This document shows positions 1 through 8,428 of a stretch of 38,915 nucleotides of DNA, piece after piece. Numbering within the stretch: position 1 is the first letter of the stretch; every line of letters begins with the position of its first letter. A model generated the notes under the pieces. It made no database searches. It saw only the letters and a list, made by a program, of their open reading frames with translations, and had not been told where the DNA came from. The position numbers and the translations under genes were made by a program. This DNA is from Modestobacter sp. Leaf380 (GTDB lineage: Bacteria > Actinomycetota > Actinomycetes > Mycobacteriales > Geodermatophilaceae), in contig NZ_LMQC01000025.1 of assembly GCF_001424485.1 (NCBI RefSeq), positions 148,852 through 187,766 of the forward strand, read 5' to 3'.

Positions 1-551
1 ACGCGACGTGGTGGATCCGCCAGGCCATCACCCGCGCGATGGCCGACCAGGCGCGCACCATCCGCATCCCGGTGCACATGGTCGAGGTCATCAACAAGCT
101 GGGTCGCATCCAGCGCGAGCTGCTCCAGGACCTGGGCCGGGAGCCCACGCCGGAGGAGCTGGCCAAGGAGATGGACATCACCCCGGAGAAGGTGCTGGAG
201 ATCCAGCAGTACGCCCGGGAGCCGATCAGCCTGGACCAGACCATCGGCGACGAGGGCGACAGCCAGCTCGGCGACTTCATCGAGGACTCCGAGGCCGTCG
301 TGGCCGTCGACGCGGTCAGCTTCACCCTCATGCAGGACCAGCTGACCAGCGTGCTGCAGACGCTGTCCGAGCGGGAGGCCGGCGTCGTCCGGCTGCGCTT
401 CGGCCTCGCCGACGGCCAGCCGCGCACCCTGGACGAGATCGGCCAGGTCTACGGCGTCACCCGGGAGCGGATCAGGCAGATCGAGTCCAAGACGATGTCC
501 AAGCTGCGCCACCCCAGCCGCTCCCAGGTGCTGCGCGACTACCTGGACTGA
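1..551 (+). CDS. sigA: Primary RNA polymerase sigma factor, C-terminal part (SigA/HrdB type)
   Basis: This is the 3' end of a principal sigma-70 factor; the start lies left of the window and the frame enters at base 3. The visible 182 residues begin in region 2.4 ([16 protein letters not shown]), the helix that reads the -10 element. Region 3 follows ([11 protein letters not shown]...). Region 4.2 holds the -35-reading helix-turn-helix ([19 protein letters not shown]), and the protein ends [17 protein letters not shown]. That ending is characteristic of the essential HrdB/SigA factors of actinobacteria rather than of the shorter alternative sigma-B/F group. The product directs core RNA polymerase to housekeeping promoters. 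A DUF7455 gene downstream is a usual neighbour. Only the family label sigA versus hrdB versus rpoD is a matter of naming. Confidence 0.96.
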   Translation, partial: ATWWIRQAITRAMADQARTIRIPVHMVEVINKLGRIQRELLQDLGREPTPEELAKEMDITPEKVLEIQQYAREPISLDQTIGDEGDSQLGDFIEDSEAVVAVDAVSFTLMQDQLTSVLQTLSEREAGVVRLRFGLADGQPRTLDEIGQVYGVTRERIRQIESKTMSKLRHPSRSQVLRDYLD

Positions 552-969
552 GAGGGAAGACCCCCTCGTCTCCCGGACCACGCTGCGCGCGGCCCGGGTC
601 CCTGCGAGGGGGCCGTTCCATCCGGTCGGGGGTCACTCCACGGGAGCGGGTCGGTCGCGGTGTGGGAGGACGGGCTGGCGGGTAAGCGCGTAGCGTGGGA
701 GGCGTCAAGCAAGCAGCGGACCCCACTGCCGGCCCCCGGGTCGGTGCACCGATGAACCACCGAGCACGTGCACCACGAACGACCACCACGACCAGTGAGA
801 TCCCTGCCGACCCGCTCCACCCCCAGGTCCCGCGGACCCGCGACACGCCGCCATCGGCGAGTCGGGAGTCCATCGGACCGGATCGGGAACACCGGGGGTC
901 ATCCTGGCGCTGTGCAGGAGGCCGATCCGCAAGCGCGGGTCCGTGCGGTAGAGAGCGAGTGATGACCAG
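552..969. other. Intergenic stretch, no gene seen
   Basis: These 418 bases between the sigma factor and the DUF7455 gene hold open frames on both strands, but none has a recognisable domain, a good ribosome site or normal codon bias. The left end carries the hairpin described separately. I see no RNA gene. The promoter of the DUF7455 gene presumably lies in the right half, but I cannot point to a convincing -35/-10 pair. Confidence 0.5.
561..612 (+). terminator. Probable terminator after sigA
   Basis: An 8-bp outer stem pairs ccccctcg (561-568) with cgaggggg (605-612). Inside it, ggacc (575-579) pairs with ggtcc (597-601). It starts 10 bases after the sigma factor stop codon. There is no T-tract, which is common for high-GC actinobacterial terminators. 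The assignment rests on position and symmetry only. Confidence 0.5.
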
Positions 970-1185
970 ATGACACAGACCCTGACGACGAGCCCGCCCA
1001 CCGACGACCTGGTCGTTCCCTTCCACTGCGACCGCTGCGGCGCGCTCGCCAAGGTGCGCGTCGTGCTCGCCAGCGGCAGCGACCTCGTCTTCTGCGGGCA
1101 CCACGCCCGCGAGTACGACGCCAAGCTGCGCGACATCGCCGTCGACATCATCGACGCCGACAGCGAGCAGCCCGTCACGACCTGA
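970..1185 (+). CDS. DUF7455 small zinc-ribbon-like protein
   Basis: A 71-residue protein starting MTQTLTTSPP. Its core FHCDRCGALAKVRVVL followed by LVFCGHHAREY provides a CxxC pair and a CxHH cluster, which looks like a small metal-binding (probably zinc) fold. This pattern matches the actinobacterial DUF7455 family, commonly found beside the principal sigma factor gene. The molecular role is not known. The ATG is preceded by the purine-rich stretch gagagcgag. A long hairpin follows the stop codon and closes the unit, so the gene is probably a single transcription unit. Confidence 0.85.
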   Translation: MTQTLTTSPPTDDLVVPFHCDRCGALAKVRVVLASGSDLVFCGHHAREYDAKLRDIAVDIIDADSEQPVTT

Positions 1186-1226
1186 TCGAGACGCTATCGT
1201 CGCTCCCAGCGATGGAGCTCTCACCT

Positions 1227-1281
1227 GACGACGCCGCCGGTGCTCCCGTCCCTCCCCGGGACGAGCACCGGCGGCGTCGTC
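1227..1281 (+). terminator. Strong terminator hairpin after the DUF7455 gene
   Basis: A perfect 19-bp inverted repeat pairs 1227-1245 with 1263-1281. The loop can pair further (gtccc 1248-1252 with gggac 1258-1262), leaving a 5-base loop. It begins 41 bases past the stop codon and ends 46 bases before the VanW gene start. This is the longest perfect stem I found in the window. No T-tract follows. Confidence 0.8.
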
Positions 1282-1327
1282 GTACCCCGGGCAGGTGCCC
1301 CGGCCAGATCGAGGCGGAGACCACCCG

Positions 1328-3883
1328 ATGAGCGACCCCACCCCGCGCGAGGAGACCCCGCGCGAGGACCAGCAGCGAGCCGACGAGACCCCGGACCAGC
1401 CCGCGGAGACCGCGGCCACCCCCGAGGACCCTGCCGCCGAGCGCCCTGCGCCCCAGGGCCCTGCACCCGAGGACCCTGCGCCTGCTGAGACTGCGCCTGC
1501 GGACCCGGCGTCCGCCGACGCCGCGGACCGCACCGAGCGACTGCAGCCCGACGGCACCGTCGGGTCGGCCCGCCCGGGCTCCCCTGCCGCGCCGCCCGCG
1601 GTCTCCCCGCAGCGACCCGTCGCCTCCGTGCGGCCCACCCCGCCGTCGGCGCCGGCACCCCAGCTGCCGCTGACCCCCCGTCGCCGCGCCCGCGACGAGG
1701 ACGCTCCGCCGCCGGTCCCGGTCGAGCAGCTGCCCACCAGCGAGCTGGCCACGCCGTCCACCCGCACGCCGTCCGCCCGCACGACACCGGCGCCCGACGA
1801 GCGGCCCCCGGTCCGCGACGAGGAGCCCAGCGACCTGGAGACCACTGCCGAGGTGCCGGCGGCCGTCGTCCCGCGCGACGTCTTCGACGACGTCCCGCCG
1901 CGCAGCCCTGCCTCGGCTGCACCGCAGCCGCCGGACGAGCCCGAGCGGGAAGACCCCACCGTCGTCGCGGCCGCCTCGTCGGCCTGGGCGGACTCCCCCG
2001 CGGAACCGTGGCCCGCGTCCGGCACCGAGCACGAGGCCGTCACCGGCGACACCACGGACGACGGTCCCGGTGACCCCGAGGACGCGGGCACGTCCCGTTC
2101 CTGGTGGCGCCGTCCCGCCGTGCTGGCCCCGGTGGGCCTGCTCGTCCTGCTCGGCGTCGTCTACGGCGCCGACCTGGCCGTGGCCGGGGACGACGTCCCC
2201 CGCAACACCGTGGTCGCCGGCGTCGACGTCGGCGGCATGTCCCCCGCCGCCGCTGCCGACACGCTGACCGCCGACCTGGCCCCGCGGGTGACCGCGGACC
2301 ACGTCCTGGTCGCCGACGACGTCCAGGGCACGCTGTCCCCCGCCACCGCCGGCATCACCCTGGACGTCGACGCCACCGTGCAGGCGGCGTCAGGTCAGCC
2401 GCTGAACCCGTGGACCCGGGTCGTCTCGCTGTTCACCGACCGCGAGGTCGAGCCGGTCATCACCGGCGACGAGACCGCGCTGGAGGCCCAGCTCGAGCAG
2501 TTCGCCGGCCAGGTCGACCGGGCGCCCAGCGACGCGACCATCGCCCTGGAGGGCACGGAGGCCTCCGTCGTCCCGGCGGTGACCGGTCGCGAGCTGGACC
2601 GCGCAGGCGCGGCAGAGGCCGTCACCGAGGCGCTGGCCTCCGGCGGCGACCCGGCCACGCCGATCGACCTGCCGGTGGAGACCACCGACGTGCTGGTCCA
2701 CGAGGAGCAGGCCCAGCAGGCCCTCGACGAGACCGTCACCCCGGCACTGTCGGCACCGGTCACCGTCGTCGGCGACGACGGTGCGACGACCGCGGAGATC
2801 GACGAGGCCGGGATCGCCTCGGCCCTGGTCTTCACCGGGCAGGAGGACGGCACGCTCGCCGTCACCCTGGACCCCGCGGCCCTCTCGACCGCCCTGGGCG
2901 ACCAGCTCGGGGAGTTCGGCACGCCCGCGGTGGACGCCGACTTCGCCGTCAGCGGCAGCTCGATCTCCGTGGTGCCCTCGGTCGACGGCACCGGCATCGA
3001 CCCGACCGCGCTGGCCGGGCAGCTGCTGCCGGTGCTCGCCCAGCCGGCCCCGCGCCAGGTCACCGCGAGCCTGGGCCCCGTGCCGGCGGAGTTCACCACC
3101 GACGAGGCCAACGCCCTGGGAGTGGTGGAGCAGATCAGCACGTTCACCACCAACTTCACCAGCCAGGCCTCGGGCACCAACATCCGCGTGGTGGCTGCCG
3201 AGGTGGACGGCGCGCTGATCCTGCCGGGCGAGGACTTCAGCCTCAACGGCTACACCGGGCCGCGCGGTGAGGCCCAGGGCTACGTCGCCGCCGGCGTCAT
3301 CAACAACGGCGAGTTCACCCAGGCCGTCGGTGGTGGCATCAGCCAGTTCGCCACCACGATGTTCAACGCCGTCTTCTTCGCCGGGCTCGAGGACGTGTTC
3401 CACAAGCCGCACAGCTACTACATCTCCCGGTACCCGGCGGGCCGCGAGGCGACGGTCTACTACGACTCGATCGACCTGAAGTGGCGCAACGACAGCCCGA
3501 CCGGCGTCTACGTGCAGACGATCTGGACGTCGAACTCCCTCACCGTGACGTTCTGGGGCACCCAGCGCTACGACATCGAGTCGATCAGCAGCGACCGGTA
3601 CAACGTGCGCTCCCCCGTGGTGCAAGAGAAGCCCGACGACGGCTCGTGCTCCCCGCAGGGCGGGTCCAACGGGTTCGACATCACCGTGACCCGGGTCTTC
3701 AAGGACCCGGCGACCGGTGCCCAGATCCGCACGGAGGACTTCCAGACCCGCTACGCCGCAGAGCCGGTCATCCGCTGCGTGCCCGTCGCGCCCCCCGCGC
3801 CGGAGGGCACCGCCCCCGCGGCGCCGGCCCAGCCGACGGGCCGCCGCCCGTCCCGGACGGTCCTCCCGGGCGTGTCGACCTGA
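1328..3883 (+). CDS. VanW family membrane-anchored protein with peptidoglycan-binding-like domains
   Basis: An 851-residue protein. Residues 1-260 are a Pro/Ala/Asp/Glu-rich, low-complexity cytoplasmic segment. One membrane helix follows (about 263-285, AVLAPVGLLVLLGVVYGADL). The extracytoplasmic part has repeats of the PG_binding_4 type (about 300-590) and then a VanW domain (about 604-744) with the conserved stretch EDFSLN...GVINNGEFTQAVGGGISQFATTMFNAVFFAG and HKPHSYYISRYPAGREATV. The tail carries two cysteines and is proline-rich. VanW domains occur in vancomycin-resistance clusters and in many cell-envelope proteins, but their activity is not established, so a cell-wall role is inferred. 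I chose the ATG at 1328 because gaggcggaga lies just upstream; an in-frame ATG at 1295 would add 11 residues and has no such site. Confidence 0.88.
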   Translation: MSDPTPREETPREDQQRADETPDQPAETAATPEDPAAERPAPQGPAPEDPAPAETAPADPASADAADRTERLQPDGTVGSARPGSPAAPPAVSPQRPVASVRPTPPSAPAPQLPLTPRRRARDEDAPPPVPVEQLPTSELATPSTRTPSARTTPAPDERPPVRDEEPSDLETTAEVPAAVVPRDVFDDVPPRSPASAAPQPPDEPEREDPTVVAAASSAWADSPAEPWPASGTEHEAVTGDTTDDGPGDPEDAGTSRSWWRRPAVLAPVGLLVLLGVVYGADLAVAGDDVPRNTVVAGVDVGGMSPAAAADTLTADLAPRVTADHVLVADDVQGTLSPATAGITLDVDATVQAASGQPLNPWTRVVSLFTDREVEPVITGDETALEAQLEQFAGQVDRAPSDATIALEGTEASVVPAVTGRELDRAGAAEAVTEALASGGDPATPIDLPVETTDVLVHEEQAQQALDETVTPALSAPVTVVGDDGATTAEIDEAGIASALVFTGQEDGTLAVTLDPAALSTALGDQLGEFGTPAVDADFAVSGSSISVVPSVDGTGIDPTALAGQLLPVLAQPAPRQVTASLGPVPAEFTTDEANALGVVEQISTFTTNFTSQASGTNIRVVAAEVDGALILPGEDFSLNGYTGPRGEAQGYVAAGVINNGEFTQAVGGGISQFATTMFNAVFFAGLEDVFHKPHSYYISRYPAGREATVYYDSIDLKWRNDSPTGVYVQTIWTSNSLTVTFWGTQRYDIESISSDRYNVRSPVVQEKPDDGSCSPQGGSNGFDITVTRVFKDPATGAQIRTEDFQTRYAAEPVIRCVPVAPPAPEGTAPAAPAQPTGRRPSRTVLPGVST

Positions 3884-3884
3884 C

Positions 3885-3917
3885 CCGTCCGGGTGGGCGG
3901 CCCCCGACGGGGGACGG
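3885..3917 (+). terminator. Possible terminator after the VanW gene
   Basis: ccgtcc (3885-3890) pairs with ggacgg (3912-3917), with an inner ccccc...ggggg pairing around 3901-3913. It starts directly after the VanW stop codon and ends 22 bases before the next start. It might only attenuate transcription. Confidence 0.4.
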
Positions 3918-3939
3918 TTGGCCCGTGCACACTGGTCGG

Positions 3940-5037
3940 ATGGCGACGGTCCTGCCTTCGGGCGCTGCGGCGGGTGCCGGCGCCGAGGAGCCGGACCCGG
4001 TCCTCGACGACCGGGCGCCCGACGAGGAGCACACCGGCTCGACCGCCAGTGCGTCCTCGGCCCGGGTGCCGTGGTCGCCGAAGCTCGCCGTCGCCCGGGC
4101 GCCGGCGCCGGTCCGGGTGCCGTTGCAGGTGCTGGGCCGGACGGTCGCCAAGGCCTGGCACGACCGCATCCTGGGCCTGTCGGCCGAGGCGTCGTTCTGG
4201 CAGGTGCTGTCTGTCCCGCCCTTGTTGATCGGTCTGCTGGGGTCGCTGGGCTACCTGGGCAACTTCATCGGCGACGACACGGTCACCGAGATCGAGGACC
4301 GGCTCGTCGACCTGGCCTCCCAGGCGCTGACCCCCGACGTCGTGGAGACCCTGGTCCAGCCCACGCTCAACGACATCCTGGGTTCGGGTCGGCTCGACGT
4401 GGTGAGCCTGGGCTTCCTGGTCTCGCTGTGGGCGGGGTCCTCGGGGGTGGCGACCTTCATGAACACCAGCGTCATCGCCTACGACCAGCGCGACGTCCGC
4501 GGTCCGATCCGCACCCGGCTGATGGCCCTGGGCCTGTTCGTCGTCGCCCTGGTGATCGCGGTGCTGTCCCTGCCGCTGCTGGTGCTGGGCCGCACGTCGA
4601 TCGTGGCGCTGCTGCCGACCGAGTGGCAGGACACCGCGACCGTGCTGGTGAACGCGGTCTACTGGCCCTCGGTGCTGGTGCTGCTCGTCCTGGCCCTGAC
4701 CAGCTTCTACCACGTGACCCTGCCCCGCCGGCTGCCCTGGCTGCGGCACCTGCTGGGTGCGCTGTTCGCGGTGGCGTTCTTCATCGCGGCGTCCCTGGTG
4801 CTGCGCACCTACGTCGCCGACATCCTCACCACGGCGCTGCCCTACGGCGCGCTGGCCGCCCCGATCGCGGCCCTGCTGTTCTGCTTCTTCCTCGGCATGG
4901 CGATCCTGCTGGGCGCGGAGATGAACGCCACCGTCGAGGCACGCTGGCCCAGCGGCCAGCGCCGCCACGACCGCCGCCGCAAGCGCCGCCGCGAGGCCAA
5001 GATCCACCTCGAGGCCCGCAAGCTCGGCCTCAGGTGA
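3940..5037 (+). CDS. YihY/BrkB family integral membrane protein
   Basis: A 365-residue protein with a polar N-terminus of about 75 residues, then about six hydrophobic segments typical of the YihY/virulence factor BrkB fold: PPLLIGLLGSLGYLG, SLGFLVSLWAGSSGVATFM, LMALGLFVVALVIAVLSL, PSVLVLLVLALTSFYHV, LFAVAFFIAASLVL and APIAALLFCFFLGMAILLGAE. The C-terminus is strongly basic (RRHDRRRKRRREAK). The family is widespread. It was once annotated as ribonuclease BN by error, and its substrate is unknown. I took the ATG at 3940 because the upstream frame loses family character. An in-frame GTG at 3925 is possible. There is no clear ribosome site, so a leaderless transcript is plausible. The gene converges on the DUF3039 gene. 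Confidence 0.85.
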   Translation: MATVLPSGAAAGAGAEEPDPVLDDRAPDEEHTGSTASASSARVPWSPKLAVARAPAPVRVPLQVLGRTVAKAWHDRILGLSAEASFWQVLSVPPLLIGLLGSLGYLGNFIGDDTVTEIEDRLVDLASQALTPDVVETLVQPTLNDILGSGRLDVVSLGFLVSLWAGSSGVATFMNTSVIAYDQRDVRGPIRTRLMALGLFVVALVIAVLSLPLLVLGRTSIVALLPTEWQDTATVLVNAVYWPSVLVLLVLALTSFYHVTLPRRLPWLRHLLGALFAVAFFIAASLVLRTYVADILTTALPYGALAAPIAALLFCFFLGMAILLGAEMNATVEARWPSGQRRHDRRRKRRREAKIHLEARKLGLR

Positions 5038-5059
5038 CCAACCGCGCCCGATGGAACGG

Positions 5060-5111
5060 CCTCGTCGCAGGGGCCCGCCCGGCGCGCAGCGTCGGGTGGG
5101 GGGCGACGAGG
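5060..5111. terminator. Bidirectional terminator between convergent genes
   Basis: cctcgtcgc (5060-5068) pairs perfectly with gcgacgagg (5103-5111), with imperfect inner pairing of the C-rich and G-rich arms. It fills the 78-base gap between the stop codons of the YihY and DUF3039 genes, so it can serve both. Confidence 0.6.
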
Positions 5112-5115
5112 TCCT

Positions 5116-5340
5116 TCACTTCTTGAGCTGCGCGTAGACCTCCTTGCACGGCTCGCACACCGGGCTGCCGGGCTTGGGGCTCTTGGTGACCGGGAAGACC
5201 TCGCCGCACAGCGCCTCGACCATGGTGCCCATGACGGCGCTCTCGGCGATCGCGTTCTTCTTCACGTAGTGGAAGACCTCGGGGCCCTGGTCGGTGCTCG
5301 AGTCGCGGACGTCGGGACGCTCGAGGATCTCGGTGCTCAC
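5116..5340 (-). CDS. DUF3039 small protein
   Basis: A 74-residue protein, starting at a GTG (MSTEILERPD...). The body FHYVKKNAIAESAVMGTMVEALCGEVFPVTK and the end CEPCKEVYAQLKK match the actinobacterial DUF3039 family. Three cysteines, including a CxxC, suggest a small metal site. The function is unknown. The start is supported by agggag 7-12 bases upstream on the minus strand. It is divergent from psuG (91 bp between starts) and convergent with the YihY gene. Confidence 0.9.
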   Translation of the reverse strand: MSTEILERPDVRDSSTDQGPEVFHYVKKNAIAESAVMGTMVEALCGEVFPVTKSPKPGSPVCEPCKEVYAQLKK

Positions 5341-5431
5341 GGTGGGACTCCCTGTCGGTGGTCGGGGGCTGCGGGCGGGCCGGCACCGGGGGGTCTCCCG
5401 GGCGCTGCGACCCGCCGTCCATGATGACAGG
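5341..5431. promoter_or_regulatory. Divergent promoter region between DUF3039 and psuG
   Basis: This 91-base gap must hold the promoters for both divergent genes. Just before the psuG GTG there is catgat (5420-5425), a fair -10 hexamer, which would give a nearly leaderless psuG mRNA. No convincing -35 or operator is visible. Confidence 0.35.
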
Positions 5432-6367
5432 GTGTCTGCCCCCACACCCCGTGCCGCCACCCCCACCCCCGTCCTCTCCCCCGAGGTCGCCGACGCGCTG
5501 GCCGCCGGCCGCCCGGTCGTCGCCCTGGAGAGCACCCTGCTGGCCCACGGCCTGCCCCGACCGGACAACCGCGCTGCCGCCGACCAGGTGGAGGACGCCG
5601 TCCGCGCCGGCGGTGCGGTCCCCGCGACGATCGCCGTGCTGGACGGCGTCCCGCACGTCGGCCTGACCGCCGCCGAGGTGGACCGCGTCTGCGCGGACAC
5701 CGAGCTCGCCAAGCTCGGCGTGCGGGATCTCCCGATCGCGGCCGCGCTCGGCGTCTCGGGTGCCACCACCGTGTCCAGCACCGCCCTGCTCGCGGCCGCC
5801 GCCGGCATCGGCGTCTTCGCCACCGGTGGGCTGGGCGGGGTGCACCGGCAGTCGCAGGACACCTTCGACGAGTCCGCCGACCTGGTCGCGCTGGCCCGGA
5901 CCTCGATCGTGGTCGTCTGCGCGGGGGTCAAGTCGATCCTGGACGTGCCGGCCACCCTGGAGCGGATGGAGACCCTGTCGGTCACCGTCGTCGGCTACCG
6001 CACGCTGCGTTTCCCCGGCTTCTACGTCGCCGACTCCGGTCACGCCCTGGACTGGCAGGTGGAGGACCCGGCGGCCGCCGCCCGGGTGTTCGCGGCCCGC
6101 CGGGCGCTGGCCCCCGGCGCCGTCGTGGTGGCCAACCCGCTGCCGGAGTCCGAGCAGCTGGACCGCGACCTGCACGACCGGGTCATCGCCGGCGCCCTCG
6201 CCGCGGCCGACGCCGCCGGAGCCCGAGGCAAGGACGTGACGCCGTTCGTGCTGGGCCACCTGCACGACGCCAGCGAGGGCGCGACCCTGGCGGTGAACGT
6301 GCAGCTGGTGCTGCGCAACGCCGAGCTGGCCGGCCGGATCGCCGCCGAGCTCGCCCAGCTGTCCTGA
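5432..6367 (+). CDS. psuG: Pseudouridine-5'-phosphate glycosidase
   Basis: A 311-residue enzyme, the normal length for PsuG (about 305). It cleaves the C-C glycosidic bond of pseudouridine 5'-phosphate to uracil and ribose 5-phosphate, with a Mn ion and a catalytic Lys in the known enzymes. Family stretches are LESTLLAHGLPRPDN, the ALGVSGATTVSST segment, the GIGVFATGGLGGVHR loop, VVCAGVKSILDVPATLE and VVANPLPESEQ. The start is a GTG at 5432; the frame upstream does not look like the family. The PfkB kinase begins 1 base after the stop codon, so the two form a pseudouridine salvage operon: kinase first in the pathway, glycosidase second. Confidence 0.95.
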   Translation: MSAPTPRAATPTPVLSPEVADALAAGRPVVALESTLLAHGLPRPDNRAAADQVEDAVRAGGAVPATIAVLDGVPHVGLTAAEVDRVCADTELAKLGVRDLPIAAALGVSGATTVSSTALLAAAAGIGVFATGGLGGVHRQSQDTFDESADLVALARTSIVVVCAGVKSILDVPATLERMETLSVTVVGYRTLRFPGFYVADSGHALDWQVEDPAAAARVFAARRALAPGAVVVANPLPESEQLDRDLHDRVIAGALAAADAAGARGKDVTPFVLGHLHDASEGATLAVNVQLVLRNAELAGRIAAELAQLS

Positions 6368-6368
6368 G

Positions 6369-7253
6369 GTGACCGCGCCCCAGGTGGTCGTGGTCGGCGA
6401 CGTCTGCACCGACGTCGTCGCGGTGCTGTCCGGCGTCCCCGCGCCGGGTTCGGACCGGCCGGCCGCGATCCGCAGCCGGGGTGGCGGTGCCGGCGCGAAC
6501 GTCGCCGCGCACCTGGCCGCCCTGGGGACGTCGGTGCAGCTGGTCGGCTGCGTCGGCGACGACCCGGCCGGCGCCGGGCTGGCCGCGGAGCTGTCCGCGG
6601 CCGGGGTGCAGCTGGCACTGCGGGCGGTGCCCGGCGCGGGCACCGGCACGATCGTCAGCCTGGTGGAGCCCGGCGGGGAGCGCAGCATGCTGGCCGACCG
6701 GGGCGCCAACCTGGACCTGCGCGCCGACGACGTCCCGACGCTGGCGCCGCCGACGCACCTGCACCTGTCCGGTTACACCCTCCTGGACCCGGGTCCCCGC
6801 GAGGCGGGCCTGGCCGCGTTGGCGGCTGCGGTGCAGGCGGGCTGCACCGTGTCGCTGGACCCGGCGTCGACCGGGCCGCTGGCCGGGTACGGGATCGACC
6901 GCTGGCTGGCCGACACGGCCGCGGCCACCCTGTTGCTGCCCAACGCCGAGGAGGCCCGGCTGCTCACCGGCTGCCGGGACACCGGCGACGCGGCCCGCGC
7001 ACTGGCCGCCCGGCACGCGGTGGTGGCGGTCAGCCTGGGCGCCGAGGGCGCGCTGTGGGCCGCGGGCTCCGAGCTCACCCACCGGCCGGCGCACGCCGTC
7101 GACGTCGTGGACACCACGGGGGCCGGGGACGCCTTCGCCGCCGGGCTGCTCTCGGTGTGGGTGGCGGCAGCGGGCCGGCCGGACCCGCTGGCCGCGCTGG
7201 ACGCCGGGATCGCCCGCGCCGCGACCGTCGTGGGGACCGCCGGCGCCCGCTGA
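6369..7253 (+). CDS. psuK: PfkB family kinase, probable pseudouridine kinase
   Basis: A 294-residue PfkB/ribokinase-fold sugar kinase, starting at GTG one base after the psuG stop codon. The N-terminal signature is GGGAGANVAAHLAALG. The C-terminal signature DTTGAGDAFAAGLL holds the anion hole and the catalytic Asp (GAGD). The family phosphorylates sugars or nucleosides with ATP. Assignment to pseudouridine is inferred from the tight pairing with psuG, since PfkB sequence alone does not fix the substrate (ribose, adenosine and fructose kinases look alike). A strong hairpin follows the stop codon. Confidence 0.8.
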   Translation: MTAPQVVVVGDVCTDVVAVLSGVPAPGSDRPAAIRSRGGGAGANVAAHLAALGTSVQLVGCVGDDPAGAGLAAELSAAGVQLALRAVPGAGTGTIVSLVEPGGERSMLADRGANLDLRADDVPTLAPPTHLHLSGYTLLDPGPREAGLAALAAAVQAGCTVSLDPASTGPLAGYGIDRWLADTAAATLLLPNAEEARLLTGCRDTGDAARALAARHAVVAVSLGAEGALWAAGSELTHRPAHAVDVVDTTGAGDAFAAGLLSVWVAAAGRPDPLAALDAGIARAATVVGTAGAR

Positions 7254-7255
7254 GA

Positions 7256-7302
7256 CGCACACGAGGCCCGCACCCCGGTGTCGGGTGCGGGCCTCCTGTG
7301 CG
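7256..7302. terminator. Bidirectional terminator between psuK and the DUF3099 gene
   Basis: A perfect 13-bp stem pairs gaggcccgcaccc (7263-7275) with 7283-7295 around a 7-base loop. The stem continues outward for 7 more positions with one mismatch (7256-7262 with 7296-7302). It lies between the convergent stop codons at 7251-7253 and 7313-7315. Confidence 0.85.
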
Positions 7303-7312
7303 TGCGGTGGGG

Positions 7313-7648
7313 TCAGACGTCGATGACCCGGCCGGCGCTGGGCCGGCTCTCCAGGATCCGGTCCGGTGCGGGCACCTTGTACCGGTTGACGTCGAGCTTC
7401 TTCTTCGGCGGGCGGTCGTTGGCCATGACCACGGCGATCCAGGGCAGCACCGTGCCCAGCACCGCGAAGACCGCCATGAGCCACACGGTCTGGTAGAAGA
7501 CGCAGGCCAGGATCAGGCTGACCATGCGGATGAGCATCGTGATCACGTAACGCTTCTTGCGCGCGTCGTGCTGGTCGGCCCTGCTGGGCTCGGCCTCGGT
7601 GATCAGGACGGGCTCTGCCTGGTTCGTGTGCTGTCGGCTCGAGGCCAC
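7313..7648 (-). CDS. DUF3099 small membrane protein
   Basis: About 111 residues. A polar N-terminus with ITEAEPSRADQHDARKKRYVI is followed by two closely spaced membrane helices (TMLIRMVSLILACVFYQTVWL and MAVFAVLGTVLPWIAVVMAN) and a basic cytoplasmic tail (RPPKKKLDVNRYK). This matches the actinobacterial DUF3099 family, whose function is unknown. Two in-frame GTG codons (7654 and 7648) follow the site agggaagg. I prefer 7648, which gives normal spacing. The gene lies downstream of the HhH-GPD gene on the same strand, with a 159-base gap. Confidence 0.85.
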   Translation of the reverse strand: MASSRQHTNQAEPVLITEAEPSRADQHDARKKRYVITMLIRMVSLILACVFYQTVWLMAVFAVLGTVLPWIAVVMANDRPPKKKLDVNRYKVPAPDRILESRPSAGRVIDV

Positions 7649-7807
7649 GGACACCCTTCCCTGTCGCTGGCCGGGGTGGTGGGGTCGCGGGTCGGCGTCG
7701 TCTCTGGCTGGCGACCGGCCCCCGGTGTCTCCCGGCTCCGCGACCCATCGTGCCACCGTGCCCGCGGACGTGCACCAGGCCCGGCGCAAACGGCGCTTGC
7801 GCAGGCG

Positions 7808-8428
7808 TCAGGCCTGGTCCCGGGCCGCCTTCGCCGCGGCCTTGGCCTGCTGCTTGAAGGCCCGGACCTCCCCCAGCGACACCGGGTCGGTGACGTCGGC
7901 CACGGACCGGCGGGCGCCGTCGTCGCCGTAGTCCCCGGCCGCCTCGCGCCAGCCAGGCGGGGTGACCCCGTACTGCTTGCCCAGCAGTGCCACCAGGATC
8001 TTCGCCTTCTGCGCGCCGAAGCCGGGCAGCTCGCCGACCCGGCGCAGCAGGGTGGCCCCGTCGGGGGCGTCGGACCACAGCCCCTCGGGGTGGCCGTCGT
8101 AGCGCTCCACCAGCAGCCGGCAGACCGCCTGGGTGCGCTCGGCCATCGAGCCCGGGTACCGGTGCACCGCCGGCGGGCCGGTGAAGACCGCCTTCAGCTG
8201 GGCTGGGTCGGCCTCGGCCAGCGCGGCGGCGGACAACTGCCCCACCCCGAGCCGCTCGGCGATCAGCGCAGGGCCGGCGAAGGCACGCTCCATCGGGAAC
8301 TGCTGGTCCAGCAGCATCCTGAGCACGAGCGCGAGGGGGTCCCGGCCGAGCAGGTCGTCGGCGTCGGGGTCCTGGGCGATGCGGATCTGCGGCACGCCGG
8401 CAGTCTGCACCACGTCTGTGATCGGCAC
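7808..8428 (-). CDS. HhH-GPD superfamily base-excision DNA repair protein
   Basis: A 206-residue protein with the helix-hairpin-helix glycosylase fold. LALVLRMLLDQQFPMERAFAGP is the N-terminal helical part. LLRRVGELPGFGAQKAKILVALLGKQYGV contains the DNA-binding hairpin (LPGFGAQKA). The C-terminus is an Ala/Lys-rich helix. It resembles a family of short actinobacterial HhH-GPD proteins rather than Nth, MutY or AlkA. No iron-sulfur cysteine cluster is present. The damaged base it acts on is not evident. The start is a GTG at 8428. Confidence 0.82.
   Translation of the reverse strand: MPITDVVQTAGVPQIRIAQDPDADDLLGRDPLALVLRMLLDQQFPMERAFAGPALIAERLGVGQLSAAALAEADPAQLKAVFTGPPAVHRYPGSMAERTQAVCRLLVERYDGHPEGLWSDAPDGATLLRRVGELPGFGAQKAKILVALLGKQYGVTPPGWREAAGDYGDDGARRSVADVTDPVSLGEVRAFKQQAKAAAKAARDQA

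Noticed and set aside
472-2302. Minus-strand open frames across the sigma factor and the VanW N-terminus
   Set aside because: Translations are Ser/Gly/Arg-rich without domains and lie opposite better supported genes.
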